This document shows, piece by piece, positions 55,103-63,863 of a DNA stretch of 64,000 nucleotides. How positions within the stretch are numbered: position 1 is the first letter of the stretch; each line of letters begins with the position of its first letter. Source of the stretch: [Clostridium] scindens ATCC 35704 (GTDB taxonomy: Bacteria; Bacillota; Clostridia; Lachnospirales; Lachnospiraceae); assembly GCF_004295125.1 (NCBI RefSeq), contig NZ_CP036170.1, forward strand, positions 1,731,501 to 1,795,500, in the 5' to 3' direction. The notes beneath the pieces are model-generated. The model was given only the letters and a program-made list of their open reading frames with translations. It did not search any database and was not told where the DNA came from. The translations under genes and the position numbers were made by a program.

Positions 55103-56536
55103 ATGAGTATATCGGCTATAATTAAATCAGTGCAGGATATCATGCGGCAGGATGCCGGTGTAGATGGTGATGCACAGAGAATATCACAGCTTGTCTGGAT
55201 GTTATTTCTGAAGGTGTTTGACTCCAAGGAAAAGGAATGGGACGCATTGTCGGATGACTATACATACATTATTCCTGACGGTTTGCGTTGGTCTGAGTGG
55301 GCTGAAGATGATGAGGGCATCACCGGCGATGAATTGATTGATTTTGTAAATAATACTCTGTTCAAGACTTTTAAGGATTGGCAATTGACGGAAACCAGTG
55401 ATCCGAAAGCAGTCTTAGTAAAGTCTCTGTTTGAGGATAGCTATAATTACATGAAATCAGGAACGTTGATGCGTAGCGTCATCAATAAACTCAACTAGAT
55501 CGATTTTGACAAAGCTTCTGACCGCCATTTATTCAATGACATTTATGAAAATATCCTGAAAGATTTACAGAGTGCCGGAAATGCCGGCGAATATTATACG
55601 CCCCGTCCCGTTACTCAGTTTATGGTGGACATGGTCAATCCGCAGCTTGGCGAGCAAGTTCTGGACTTTGCCTGTGGTACCGGTGGTTTTCTAGTCTGCG
55701 CACTGGAGCATTTGCGCAAGCAAGTTCGTAACATTGATGACGAAGCGCAGCTCCAGAATTCTATTTTAGGTGTAGAAAAAAAACCTCTTCCTCATATGCT
55801 TTGTACTACAAATCTGATTTTGCATAATATTGATAATCCACAAATTAGGCATGATAACTCGTTAGGTTATCCAATCAAAAATATTAAGCCCAAAGATAAA
55901 GTGGATATTATTTTAACTAATCCCCCTTTTGGTGGAATAGAAGAGGACGGAATTGAGGATAATTTTCCTGCAAACTATAAGACAAAGGAAACAGCAGATT
56001 TGTTTTTAGTGCTGATGATGTACAAACTGAAGCAGACTGGAAGGGCGGCAATTGTTCTTCCAGACGGATTTTTGTTTGGTGAAGGTGTCAAAACGGCTAT
56101 TAAGGAAAAGCTGCTTAACGAGTTTAACCTCCATACGATTGTCCGACTCCCCAATGGTGTTTTCTCTCCCTATACTGGAATTAACACAAACTTGCTGTTT
56201 TTGGAGCGTGGAACAACACAGGAAATCTGGTTTTATGAACATCAGCTTCCGGAAGGGTATAAGAACTATACAAAGACAAAGCCAATTAAGTTGGATGAGT
56301 TTGAAGTGGAAAAGGCATGGTGGAATGCCCGGAAAGAAACAGACTGTGCATGGAGAGTTAGTATTGATGAGATTAAGGCTCGAGGATATAATCTTGACTT
56401 TAAAAATCCTAATAAAGAAAGCGATAGTGTCTTGCTGTCCGTAGATGAAATTATTGATCGATTAACGGATAGTATGCGTACAACCCGTAATATCCTTGAA
56501 GAGATAAAAGGAGCAATGAAAAATGAAAACCGTTAA
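55103..56536 (+). pseudogene. hsdM: Type I methyltransferase HsdM with one in-frame amber stop
   Basis: The frame is 478 codons long and interrupted only by TAG at 55496-55498, codon 132, in VINKLN-stop-IDFDKASDRHLFND. HsdM proteins usually have Glu at this place (KINEIDF), so a single GAG to TAG change explains it. Downstream are the methyltransferase motifs LDFACGTGGF (SAM binding) and ILTNPPFGG (NPPF catalytic). No good restart site is seen, although an ATG occurs at 55622 inside the domain. The gene starts 10 nt after hsdR and overlaps hsdS by 14 nt. Confidence 0.9.
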
Positions 56537-57986
56537 AATCAGCTCCTTTTTAAAAGAAAGGAAAATTAAATTTAAACCAGAGGTTGCTAACTATACTGGT
56601 CTGCAAAGAATTGAAAAAATAGATTTTTCAGGAAAAGTTTATTTGTCTCCAGTTCAAACGAATACTGATATGATTCTTGTAAAACCCGGTGATCTTGTTA
56701 TTTCAGGAATTAATGTAGAAAAAGGTGCTTTGGCAATATATACAGGTGAAGAAGATGTCTTAGCATCTATTCATTACTCTGCATATGAGTTTGATGCCGA
56801 GAAAATTGATATCGACTATTTGAAGTGGTTTCTTAAAAGTGGCATTTTTAGAAAATTGTTGTTGAAGCAAACAGGAAGGGGAATCAAAAAGGAGATTAAA
56901 GCAAAACATTTTCTTCCAATAGAAATTCAACTTCCATCTTTGAATCAGCAACATGAGGTTGTACGACAGATTCAAGGCGTTGCTGATTATATTGTAGAAA
57001 TCAATCAGCAAATTGAACAGCAGACAAAATATATGGAGATACTTCGCCAAACTATTTTGCAACAAGCGATAGAAGGTAAGTTATGTGAGCAGAACCCCAG
57101 TGATGAGCCTGCCAGTGTGCTGCTGGAAAAAATAAAAGCTGAAAAAGAGCGTTTAATTGTTGAGAAAAAAATTAAAAAGCAAAAGACGTTGCCTCCGATT
57201 AGCAATGCTGAAAAGCCGTTTGTACTGCCGAAAGGCTGGGAGTGGTGCAGACTTGGAGAAATACTATATGAAGCACCTCGAAATGGCTATTCTCCTCCTA
57301 AAGTAGAACGAGAGACAAATACACGAGTTTTAACATTAACTGCTACAACATCAGGAATACTTGATCTTCAGCATTATAAATATGTTGAAGATATGATTAG
57401 CGAGTCATCTTATTTGTGGATTAAACAAGGAGATTTATTAATCCAAAGAAGTAATTCGTTGGATTATGTAGGAACTGTATGTTTATGTGATGTAGTAATA
57501 AAAGGATACATTTACCCTGATCTTATGATGAAAGCAAAAGTGTCTAACGAAGCTGATTCGCACTACATTGTGTATTATCTAAAGAGTCCTTTTGCTAGAC
57601 AATACTTTAAAGACCGTGCAACTGGAACTTCAAATAGTATGAAGAAAATTAAGCAAAGCGTTGTAAGTGAAATACCTATTGCACTTCCACCTATAAATGA
57701 ACAAAAACAAATTGTGGCGAAAATGAAAGAATTGTTTGCGTTGAATCAAAAAATGAATCAAGAATTGCTACAAGCAAAAAAATATGCTTCGCAACTTATG
57801 GAATCAGTTCTACAGGAAGCGTTTAGTGTACAAGAAACTGAAAAACCTTCACAGGTTATCGAATTTTATTCAAATCAGACAACATCTGAAACTGAACTGT
57901 TGGCAGCTGCCCGCGGCAAGATTCGGGAGGACACATGGGAGCATCTCTGTAAGCGGGCGTTGGAGATAGCTGGCGAGGAATGCTGA
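56523..57986 (+). CDS. hsdS: Type I specificity subunit HsdS
   Basis: 487 aa with two target recognition domains. TRD1 covers about 1-145 and ends at FLPIEIQLPSLNQQHEVVRQI. The conserved helical spacer 145-195 contains LRQTILQQAIEGKL. TRD2 runs from GWEWCRLGEIL (about 238) to IPIALPPINEQKQIVAKM (about 385), followed by a second spacer. It dictates the bipartite recognition site. No invertase gene or inverted TRD cassettes are nearby, so shuffling is not evident. A 7-nt overlap couples it to the protease gene downstream. Confidence 0.93.
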   Translation: MKTVKISSFLKERKIKFKPEVANYTGLQRIEKIDFSGKVYLSPVQTNTDMILVKPGDLVISGINVEKGALAIYTGEEDVLASIHYSAYEFDAEKIDIDYLKWFLKSGIFRKLLLKQTGRGIKKEIKAKHFLPIEIQLPSLNQQHEVVRQIQGVADYIVEINQQIEQQTKYMEILRQTILQQAIEGKLCEQNPSDEPASVLLEKIKAEKERLIVEKKIKKQKTLPPISNAEKPFVLPKGWEWCRLGEILYEAPRNGYSPPKVERETNTRVLTLTATTSGILDLQHYKYVEDMISESSYLWIKQGDLLIQRSNSLDYVGTVCLCDVVIKGYIYPDLMMKAKVSNEADSHYIVYYLKSPFARQYFKDRATGTSNSMKKIKQSVVSEIPIALPPINEQKQIVAKMKELFALNQKMNQELLQAKKYASQLMESVLQEAFSVQETEKPSQVIEFYSNQTTSETELLAAARGKIREDTWEHLCKRALEIAGEEC

Positions 57987-58543
57987 TGGACTGGAGACGT
58001 AAACGACAAATCAGGAATTTAGCTGATGGAATTCTGGTGCAAAATGTCTTGCACCGTCCACCAATAGAGCTGATTCCTGCTATAATGAAACAGCGGGGGA
58101 TCGTATTCGAGGAACGGAACGAGGATGATGAAGAGTTCTGCGGTGTATATATGGTGGTGAAACAGGTAAAAATCATCTTTGTAAATACCAATCTTCGAAC
58201 ATCCCGTAAACATTTTACCATTGCCCATGAATTGGGGCATCATTACTTAGGTCATCCATTACAAAACGGTGCTATTATCTGTGATAGTGATAGCGTTTTT
58301 GGGAAAAATAAGCCGGAACAGGAAAAAGAAGCGGATTACTTTGCAGCCTGCTTTCTGATGCCGGAAAATCTGGTTAAACAAAAGCGGACAGAGTTTTTTA
58401 ATCATTTTCCGAAGCAGACAACGCTGTTCCTGGAAGATCAGCAACTGGAACAGCAGCATCAATTGAAGCGATATCTGAGTGACTACTTTCAAGTATCAAT
58501 GGAGGCTATGGGATATCGTTTAGACGAATTAAAGCTGGTTTAG
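57980..58543 (+). CDS. ImmA/IrrE-type metallopeptidase
   Basis: 187 aa. HFTIAHELGHHYLGH contains the HExxH zinc site, followed by PEQEKEADYFAACFLMP whose Glu completes the site, the ImmA/IrrE (DUF955) pattern. Relatives cleave XRE-type repressors, as in ICEBs1. The start at 57980 lies within hsdS, or the ATG at 57986 may be used. Co-translation with a type I RM operon and an ATPase suggests a role in sensing or de-repression during attack; inferred. Confidence 0.85.
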   Translation: MLMDWRRKRQIRNLADGILVQNVLHRPPIELIPAIMKQRGIVFEERNEDDEEFCGVYMVVKQVKIIFVNTNLRTSRKHFTIAHELGHHYLGHPLQNGAIICDSDSVFGKNKPEQEKEADYFAACFLMPENLVKQKRTEFFNHFPKQTTLFLEDQQLEQQHQLKRYLSDYFQVSMEAMGYRLDELKLV

Positions 58544-58568
58544 CACCAGCGATAGAGGAGGACACACT

Positions 58569-59846
58569 ATGAAGCTAACTTTGAAAAACATTGGCAAAAT
58601 AGGGACAGCTTCAGTTGAAATCAACGGCATAACAGTAATTGCCGGCGAAAACAACACCGGCAAAAGTACGGTTGGCCGTGCTCTTTTTGCAGTGTTTAAT
58701 AGTTTTTGTAATGTCCAAAAGCAAATTGAAAACGAGCGAGTCGATAGTTTAGAGAATTTGCTTGATCGGATGTATATGAATGGCAGTTCGAGATTTATGA
58801 GAATTGCAAATACAAATGAAGTTGCAAAAACAATTGTTGCTCATATTGATTCATATAGGCAAGCCGAACTTTCTGATATGCAAAAGGAAATCGGGGACTT
58901 GCTTGTACAATATGATGAAGGGAAAATTGAATCTTTTGATGAAAATACTATTGCTGAAACGGTTTCACGAATCAAAGATGTTTTGAATGTCTCTGGCATG
59001 GATTTTCTAAAATCTGTGCTTGAACGAAAGCTGGATGCTGAGTTTAATGAGCAAGTCTGCAATATATTTTCTGGAGATGATGGCGAAATCCAGCTCCAGA
59101 TTAAGGATACAAGCATAACGGTTTCCGTTGAAAATGAAGGGGCTGTAGATATTCGTAATCCGGGCGATATTTCGTTGCACACAGAAGTGGTCTACATTGA
59201 TGATCCGTTTGTACTTGATGATCCAAGCATGTTTTTTCGTCGTATACCAAGCACTTCTGCAGATCATCGGTACCATTTGCGCAAGAAGCTGTTTTGGCCG
59301 GACACTGAATCAAATGTTTTTGATGAGATTATTGCCAAAGATAAGCTTAATAGTATTTATGAAAAAATATCTTCTGTTTGCAGTGGTGATATTATTCGGA
59401 GCAAACGATCAGTGCTGGGATACCAAAGAAAAGGTAGTGACAAAGTTTTAAATGTTCGAAATTTGTCTACCGGTCTTAAGACTTTTGTTATTTTGAAGAT
59501 GTTGCTCACAAGTGGAGCGATTGAGCATAATGGTACAATTATTTTGGATGAGCCGGAAATTCATCTGCACCCAGAATGGCAGCTCTTATTTGCTGAATTG
59601 ATTGTATTGATTCAGAAAGAGTTCGGGGTTCATGTTCTCTTAAATACACATAGTCCATATTTCCTGCGAGCAATTCAAGTGTATTCAGCAAAGTATGAAT
59701 CTGCGGATACTTGTAAGTATTACTTGTCTGAAGTATTTGAGGATCAAGCGAATATTACAGATGTGACTGATAATATCGACAAGATTTATGCTAAGCTTTC
59801 TCGTCCGCTGCAAAGACTTGAGGATGAGAGGTGGCAAGATGATTGA
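58569..59846 (+). CDS. OLD/RecF-like AAA ATPase
   Basis: 425 aa. N-terminal NIGKIGTASVEINGITVIAGENNTGKSTVGRAL holds the Walker A typical of the SMC/RecF/OLD group. A helical insertion covers about 60-200, then the signature-like LSTGLKTFVILKML, Walker B IILDEPEIHLHPEWQ and the His switch LLNTHSPYFLRAI. There is no TOPRIM domain, so the effector is most likely the small protein overlapping its 3' end. ATPases of this class work with nucleases in anti-phage systems such as Gabija, Septu or retron-linked pairs. Confidence 0.85.
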   Translation: MKLTLKNIGKIGTASVEINGITVIAGENNTGKSTVGRALFAVFNSFCNVQKQIENERVDSLENLLDRMYMNGSSRFMRIANTNEVAKTIVAHIDSYRQAELSDMQKEIGDLLVQYDEGKIESFDENTIAETVSRIKDVLNVSGMDFLKSVLERKLDAEFNEQVCNIFSGDDGEIQLQIKDTSITVSVENEGAVDIRNPGDISLHTEVVYIDDPFVLDDPSMFFRRIPSTSADHRYHLRKKLFWPDTESNVFDEIIAKDKLNSIYEKISSVCSGDIIRSKRSVLGYQRKGSDKVLNVRNLSTGLKTFVILKMLLTSGAIEHNGTIILDEPEIHLHPEWQLLFAELIVLIQKEFGVHVLLNTHSPYFLRAIQVYSAKYESADTCKYYLSEVFEDQANITDVTDNIDKIYAKLSRPLQRLEDERWQDD

Positions 59847-60432
59847 TCTCGACACTTATCCAATTTTTTCTAGTCATCACTCAAATCTTAGAAAGCTCTC
59901 ATTAGATGATGGAAAAGGTCAAAAGATTTATATGACCCAATCTACTCGAGATGCTGTAAACTTTGATGCTGTAAAAAAAGAGTATATTAAATCTTTAGGA
60001 TTGAGTAAGGTTCCAAGTTCTAACGATGCTCTTTTTGACGATGGTAGAGGATTACTGGTATTTGTAGAATTCAAAAATGGGTTCATAAGTCGCAAAAAGA
60101 AGCTTGAAATATGGAAAAAACTATATGACAGTACACTTATTTTTGCCGATATTACTTCTACAGGAATCTCGTATATGCGTAGCAACATGAAGTATATTTT
60201 GGTTTATAACGAGACTGTAAATCAGGACAACGATCTCGACGAAGATCTTAAGAAGAAACGAAAGACAGCAGTTCAACCATCTCCTGCATTTGATGCTTTT
60301 GCTAAAAATGTGGGAAAGTATGCAAATGAGGAATATGTGTGCTTTGGACTTATAATATTTCAAAATTATTGCTTCAAGGAAGTACACACATATACTGAGA
60401 CAGAATTTGACGCTTATTTGTCAACACTTTAA
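59839..60432 (+). CDS. Small PD-(D/E)XK-like partner of the ATPase
   Basis: 197 aa from the ATG at 59839 (MIDLDTYPIFS), GAGGTGG upstream, overlapping the ATPase stop by 8 nt. The segment NDALFDDGRGLLVFVEFKNGFISRKKKLEI has the Asp ... Glu-x-Lys arrangement of PD-(D/E)XK nucleases, with ILVYNETV and FGLIIFQNYCFKEVHTYT as further strands. I do not recognise a named family, so nuclease activity is a prediction. Translational coupling makes it the likely effector of the ATPase. Last gene of the operon. Confidence 0.65.
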   Translation: MIDLDTYPIFSSHHSNLRKLSLDDGKGQKIYMTQSTRDAVNFDAVKKEYIKSLGLSKVPSSNDALFDDGRGLLVFVEFKNGFISRKKKLEIWKKLYDSTLIFADITSTGISYMRSNMKYILVYNETVNQDNDLDEDLKKKRKTAVQPSPAFDAFAKNVGKYANEEYVCFGLIIFQNYCFKEVHTYTETEFDAYLSTL

Positions 60433-60952
60433 CTACTTTAGGAGATCAAACTAACCGATTTAAAGCCGTTCCTTTGCATCTACTTAACTCCATGTTTTTC
60501 TTCAAGAGAATTGGAAAATGGGTGGAATCAAATTAGACAAACAAGAGACTTTTCAGGCAAGGTTGCAATGAATGTGTTATGATACTTCCAAGCCGTCCAA
60601 TCGTCCATTTCAAACACGCCCTCTTTGATAGGAGGGGCTAGATTTTTGATAGTAAAAGTCTGAATAGACCTTAGGATAAGCTGAATTAAATTATGTCGAA
60701 TCTTATCTTCTATACAAAAAAGTTTAGAAATAGATTTGATTTGGCGAGTTGGGTAGTAAACAACGAGTCGGAAATCCACATAAATAGTGGATTTTCCGGC
60801 TATCAATAGTTAGTCTTGCCATTAAACAACTATGATATAAAAATATTTCAAAAGATAGATACTACGTAACTAATCTTTCGAATACATCAAGGTACTGGTA
60901 AAGAACAATGCGGTTACGAAAAAACTACTGGAGCATAATTATCCAGTAGCTT
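60433..60952. other. Gap between the defence operon and the XRE gene
   Basis: Contains a decayed minus-strand frame (60528-60806, ending WKYHNTFIATLPEKSLVCLI) which I cannot assign. A hairpin lies near 60770-60802 built on AATCCAC/GTGGATT. A bidirectional terminator CTACTGGA/TCCAGTAG (60925-60932/60942-60949) with TTTT lies at the 3' end of the XRE gene. No intact gene seen. Confidence 0.4.
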
Positions 60953-61153
60953 TTATTCTTTCTCAAACTTTATAATATCATTTGGTTCACAATTCAAAAT
61001 TTTACAAAGTCTTTCCAGTGTAAACATAGTAATAGACTTATTATGTTTTAAATTATTGATCGTCCGTGGATTGATTCCATACTTATGAATCAGTGTATAG
61101 GTGGAGATATCCCGTTTTTTCATGGTCTCCCATAATGGAGAATAGCTAATCAT
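60953..61153 (-). CDS. Small XRE-type regulator (Cro/CI, HTH_26 type)
   Basis: 66 aa, nearly all a helix-turn-helix: WETMKKRDISTYTLIHKYGINPRTINNLKHNKSITMFTLERLCKILNCEPNDIIKF. This is the small HTH_26-like class common in Clostridia and mobile elements. It is divergent from the gene at 61261 and could repress it. Confidence 0.85.
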   Translation of the reverse strand: MISYSPLWETMKKRDISTYTLIHKYGINPRTINNLKHNKSITMFTLERLCKILNCEPNDIIKFEKE

Positions 61154-61206
61154 TTCTGCTCACTTCCCAGTTTGTAATATAATCATTATCAAGGGAAAAA
61201 TAATGG

Positions 61207-61235
61207 TTTACTATACTGAAAAATGTATCTATAAT
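61207..61235 (+). promoter_or_regulatory. Promoter of the gene at 61261
   Basis: TTTACT (61207-61212), 17-bp spacer, TATAAT (61230-61235), followed by GGAGAA before the ATG. It lies in the divergent control region shared with the XRE gene. Confidence 0.7.
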
Positions 61236-61260
61236 AGAGGAATATGAAAGGAGAACTGGG

Positions 61261-61614
61261 ATGAAAAAATATGATGAACTATCAGAAAAAGAAAAACATA
61301 ATTTTGAAGAATTCCTTATCTTAACATTCGAGTTTTCCGAAGATGAGCTGGCGGCAATCGATAAGCAAAAGCCAATGACAATGGAACTTTTTTCTTCATG
61401 TCTGGCTAAGTGTACGGAGTGGGGACTCTATAAACTTTTCGAAAGGTTGTTGGATGAGTATCCAGAATTATCAGATAAATACGTAAAAGCTATCGAGGAT
61501 GATATAAAGGATGTAGTGTTGCCAGAGAGAACTCCAGAAGAGGAGGAAGAGAGTTGGAATCGATTGTTTGAAAGGATAAAAAAAGAATATGGTGATGATT
61601 TAACATGCGAATAG
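61261..61614 (+). CDS. Hypothetical acidic helical protein
   Basis: 117 aa, strongly acidic, helical, with no signal or membrane segment (FEEFLILTFEFSEDELAAID, LLDEYPELSDKYVKAIEDDI). Family not recognised. It has a good promoter and ribosome site and a terminator formed around its own stop codon. Divergent to a small XRE gene; a regulator-target or toxin-antitoxin-like relation is possible but unproven. Confidence 0.6.
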   Translation: MKKYDELSEKEKHNFEEFLILTFEFSEDELAAIDKQKPMTMELFSSCLAKCTEWGLYKLFERLLDEYPELSDKYVKAIEDDIKDVVLPERTPEEEEESWNRLFERIKKEYGDDLTCE

Positions 61615-61642
61615 CTGCCGGAAAATCTGGTAGCTATTTTTT
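61612..61642 (+). terminator. Terminator overlapping the stop of the hypothetical gene
   Basis: TAGCTGCC (61612-61619) pairs with GGTAGCTA (61629-61636), one G-T, followed by TTTTTT. Two further hairpins follow: AAGTTCTCC/GGAGAACTT (61654-61675) and GCCCGC/GCGGGC near 61690. Confidence 0.75.
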
Positions 61643-61728
61643 ACTTTATAGGAAAGTTCTCCTTTCGGAGAACTTGGGGACTAAAATAGCCCGCTCAAAA
61701 GCGGGCATAGTGAATCAGACGGTTTGGA

Positions 61729-61923
61729 TTAAAAGATGTAAAAGCCCTCTTCACCAAAATCGTCATCATCAAGGTTATCAAATTCATGTAAGAAATAATC
61801 CATATCCAGAAGTTCGTCGTCACTCATGTCATGGACTTCTTTAGAAGTCATACCTTCTGGTGGATTTTTAATGTACTGTTCCCTTAGTTCCTTTGCGAGT
61901 TCTGCTTCTGTTATACGTTTCAT
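61729..61923 (-). CDS. Small acidic protein of unknown function
   Basis: 64 aa from the ATG at 61923 (MKRITEAELAKELREQYIK, GGAGG upstream); a longer frame to 62010 overlaps the IS91 gene and has no ribosome site. It ends in a very acidic tail (DNLDDDDFGEEGFYIF). A relic with a closely similar end occurs at 9923-9991. No known domain recognised. It lies immediately next to the IS91 transposase end, which suggests that it travels with mobile DNA. Confidence 0.6.
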   Translation of the reverse strand: MKRITEAELAKELREQYIKNPPEGMTSKEVHDMSDDELLDMDYFLHEFDNLDDDDFGEEGFYIF

Positions 61924-61958
61924 AGTGTGGCCTCCGTTCTTAAGATATATTGAGTTTA

Positions 61959-63158
61959 TCATGAGAAAAGAGGTTTTGGAAGATATGAAAACGAGGCAGG
62001 CGAACGACATCTATGTTTTTGCATAGCCTTTTCGTATAATTCATGCAAAGGAACAGGATTATGATTAAAATATAGTTCTAAAAATAGCATGGTTTTTCCA
62101 CAGTTCGGACATTTTAAAGGATCGTAACCAAAAGAATGTAAGATTGAATCACGCCACCTATTGAGTGAAAGAAAAAAGTTATGTTTTTCTCTGGAAATGG
62201 CTTTTCGTAAAAAATTGTCAGAATTACGGTGACGAGCGTAAATACCATAATAGCGAATCATTTTAAAATGTTTTTCAGGGATGTGTTGTGTTAAGCGGTC
62301 AATGAATTCCAAAACAGGAACAGTTTCTGTAATAAGTTTATTGTCTTCATGACGGTTGTAATGGAAGGTGACAAAATCACCATCGTAAGAATCAATGCGA
62401 GAAGTAGCAATAACAGGTCTGCCAAGATAACGACCGATATATTTGATAACCTGAGAAGGATTACACTTGTTAGGCATGGCGCGAACATAAAAACCATTTT
62501 TATCTTTTGCATAGATAGCAGATTTTACTTTTTTGAAAGCTGGACCTATTTTTTGATGGAGTTCATTTAAAAGAGCAGTTTGGAACGCATCACGTAAAAA
62601 ATGATAGTTAAAATGTTTGAAGTGTCGCCAGGAAAGAGTATTACCAACACCACCTTCAGAAACAAGGCAGTGAATGTGAGGATTCCATTTTAAATCTCTG
62701 CCAAAGGTATGAAGGACGCAAATAAATCCAGGAGTAAATAATTCAGATTTATTTTCTTTATGGAACATACGAGAAATCACGCTGTTGACTGCCGAAAAAA
62801 GGCAGTTAAGAAGAGAACGGTCTTTAAGAAAAAAAGGCCGCAAAGAATCATCAATGGTAAAAACACAATGCCGATGTTGTACATCAATAATCTTAAAAGA
62901 CATAGCAGTAGTTCTGTCAATGGAATACATGTTACCACAAGTTGGACAGAAGCGAGAATGACAACGAAAAGCAGTAAATTTGAAATTACCACAATTGGGA
63001 CAAATATACATGGCGCCACCATAAGATGGATCGCCACAATGAATCATTTTTTCTACATTCTCAACAATAGCATCACGAGGATGTTGAAGATAAATCATTT
63101 CTTCATAATGTTCGATAAAAATTTTTTGTAAGATATTCATAAGACCATTATGAAGCAA
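61959..63158 (-). CDS. IS91-family (HUH) transposase
   Basis: 399 aa. N-terminal zinc-binding part YICPNCGNFKFTAFRCHSRFCPTCG, then the HUH site HIHCLVSEGG with FGRDLKWNP before it, and YIGRYLGRP with the catalytic Tyr region. A C-terminal CPNCGK motif follows. This is the Y1-type Transposase_32 group of rolling-circle elements, without inverted repeats. Length appears complete. An imperfect hairpin of CCCT/AGGG blocks at about 63176-63206, just upstream, may be its terminal origin structure. Confidence 0.92.
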   Translation of the reverse strand: MLHNGLMNILQKIFIEHYEEMIYLQHPRDAIVENVEKMIHCGDPSYGGAMYICPNCGNFKFTAFRCHSRFCPTCGNMYSIDRTTAMSFKIIDVQHRHCVFTIDDSLRPFFLKDRSLLNCLFSAVNSVISRMFHKENKSELFTPGFICVLHTFGRDLKWNPHIHCLVSEGGVGNTLSWRHFKHFNYHFLRDAFQTALLNELHQKIGPAFKKVKSAIYAKDKNGFYVRAMPNKCNPSQVIKYIGRYLGRPVIATSRIDSYDGDFVTFHYNRHEDNKLITETVPVLEFIDRLTQHIPEKHFKMIRYYGIYARHRNSDNFLRKAISREKHNFFLSLNRWRDSILHSFGYDPLKCPNCGKTMLFLELYFNHNPVPLHELYEKAMQKHRCRSPASFSYLPKPLFS

Positions 63159-63175
63159 AATGAAGCAAAAAGAAA

Positions 63176-63206
63176 CCCCTATCCCTCATGATTGAGGGGC
63201 AGGGGA
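63176..63206. repeat. GC-rich hairpin at the 5' side of the IS91 transposase
   Basis: CCCCTATCCCTCA and TTGAGGGGCAGGGG form an imperfect stem with a small loop just before the transposase start. IS91 elements end in short hairpins at their origin and terminator, so this may be one end of the element. Confidence 0.5.
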
Positions 63207-63351
63207 GTTGAAGTGTCGAAGACACTATTTTTATAACAGAAATCTATGAATTAAAATCTGGCATCCGGTCAAAAAAGACGGGATGTTTTTTTGTGCACTT
63301 TATTAAAAACTTTGTCTCCAAACACTGTATAATCCTCGGATTTCCTTTCTA

Positions 63352-63863
63352 TAAGTGAGGGAAATATTTTTTGAAACAGAAAATTAAAAGATTTTTCGAA
63401 TCTCCTTGTATTTCTGCCTCTGACAAATGGGTTAAGTGAGGGGATCTTTAAAGAATAAAAAAGATAAGAGTGGATCTGGTTGATAAGAATAAAATTTATT
63501 TCTTTTTGACCCTGTATAATGGCCGCTCCCGGTTACGTTAAGTGAGGGGGAAATATTATAGAGCAAGATCCACCCGTGTTAAGCGGTTATGCCATTCCTG
63601 GCAATCCTCTAACTTACAGGTTGAGCTCTTGATGGGGATTTTTCCAGAGCAAGATCCACCCCGTAATACACTATCGTGTATTCCTGAGTAGGGCTCTTGC
63701 CTGGGATTTCGATTCCCCATACCCTCGATGATCTGCCAATCTGGCAGATATTGGCGTCCACTGGAAAGTGGGACGCAGCACAAAAGGTAGATTCCGGCAG
63801 GACTGCCGGTTCTCCCCTTTGTGGTGTTACTGAAGTAACAGAAAAGAGAAGAAAGGAGGAACC
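63352..63863. repeat. Iterated motif and hairpin-rich leader, candidate oriT region
   Basis: TAAGTGAGGG occurs three times (63352, 63433, 63539), twice followed by AAATATT. GAGCAAGATCCACCC occurs twice (around 63561 and 63652). Then come perfect hairpins: AATACAC/GTGTATT, ATCTGCCA/TGGCAGAT (near 63730), GCGTCC...GGACGC (near 63753-63777), CCGGCAG/CTGCCGG and TGTTACT/AGTAACA just before the MobC-like gene. A repeat-plus-hairpin region directly upstream of a mobilisation gene is typical of an oriT. A short frame on the minus strand here (63556-63783) is not convincing. Confidence 0.5.

Noticed and set aside
55496-55498. TAG in hsdM as a pyrrolysine or recoded codon
   Set aside because: TAG ends other genes in the window (ferredoxin-nitroreductase, sactipeptide precursor, kinase partner genes), the residue expected is Glu and no pyl genes are visible.
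56523-57986. Phase-variable HsdS shuffling
   Set aside because: No second hsdS fragment, inverted TRD repeats or recombinase gene nearby.
60528-60806. 92-codon minus-strand frame as a gene
   Set aside because: No start context and no recognisable family; it looks like a decayed fragment.
61605-61844. 79-codon plus-strand frame
   Set aside because: It covers a terminator and two hairpins and opposes a better supported gene; composition is not protein-like.
63556-63783. 75-codon minus-strand frame
   Set aside because: It spans the repeat and hairpin region and its sequence follows those repeats.
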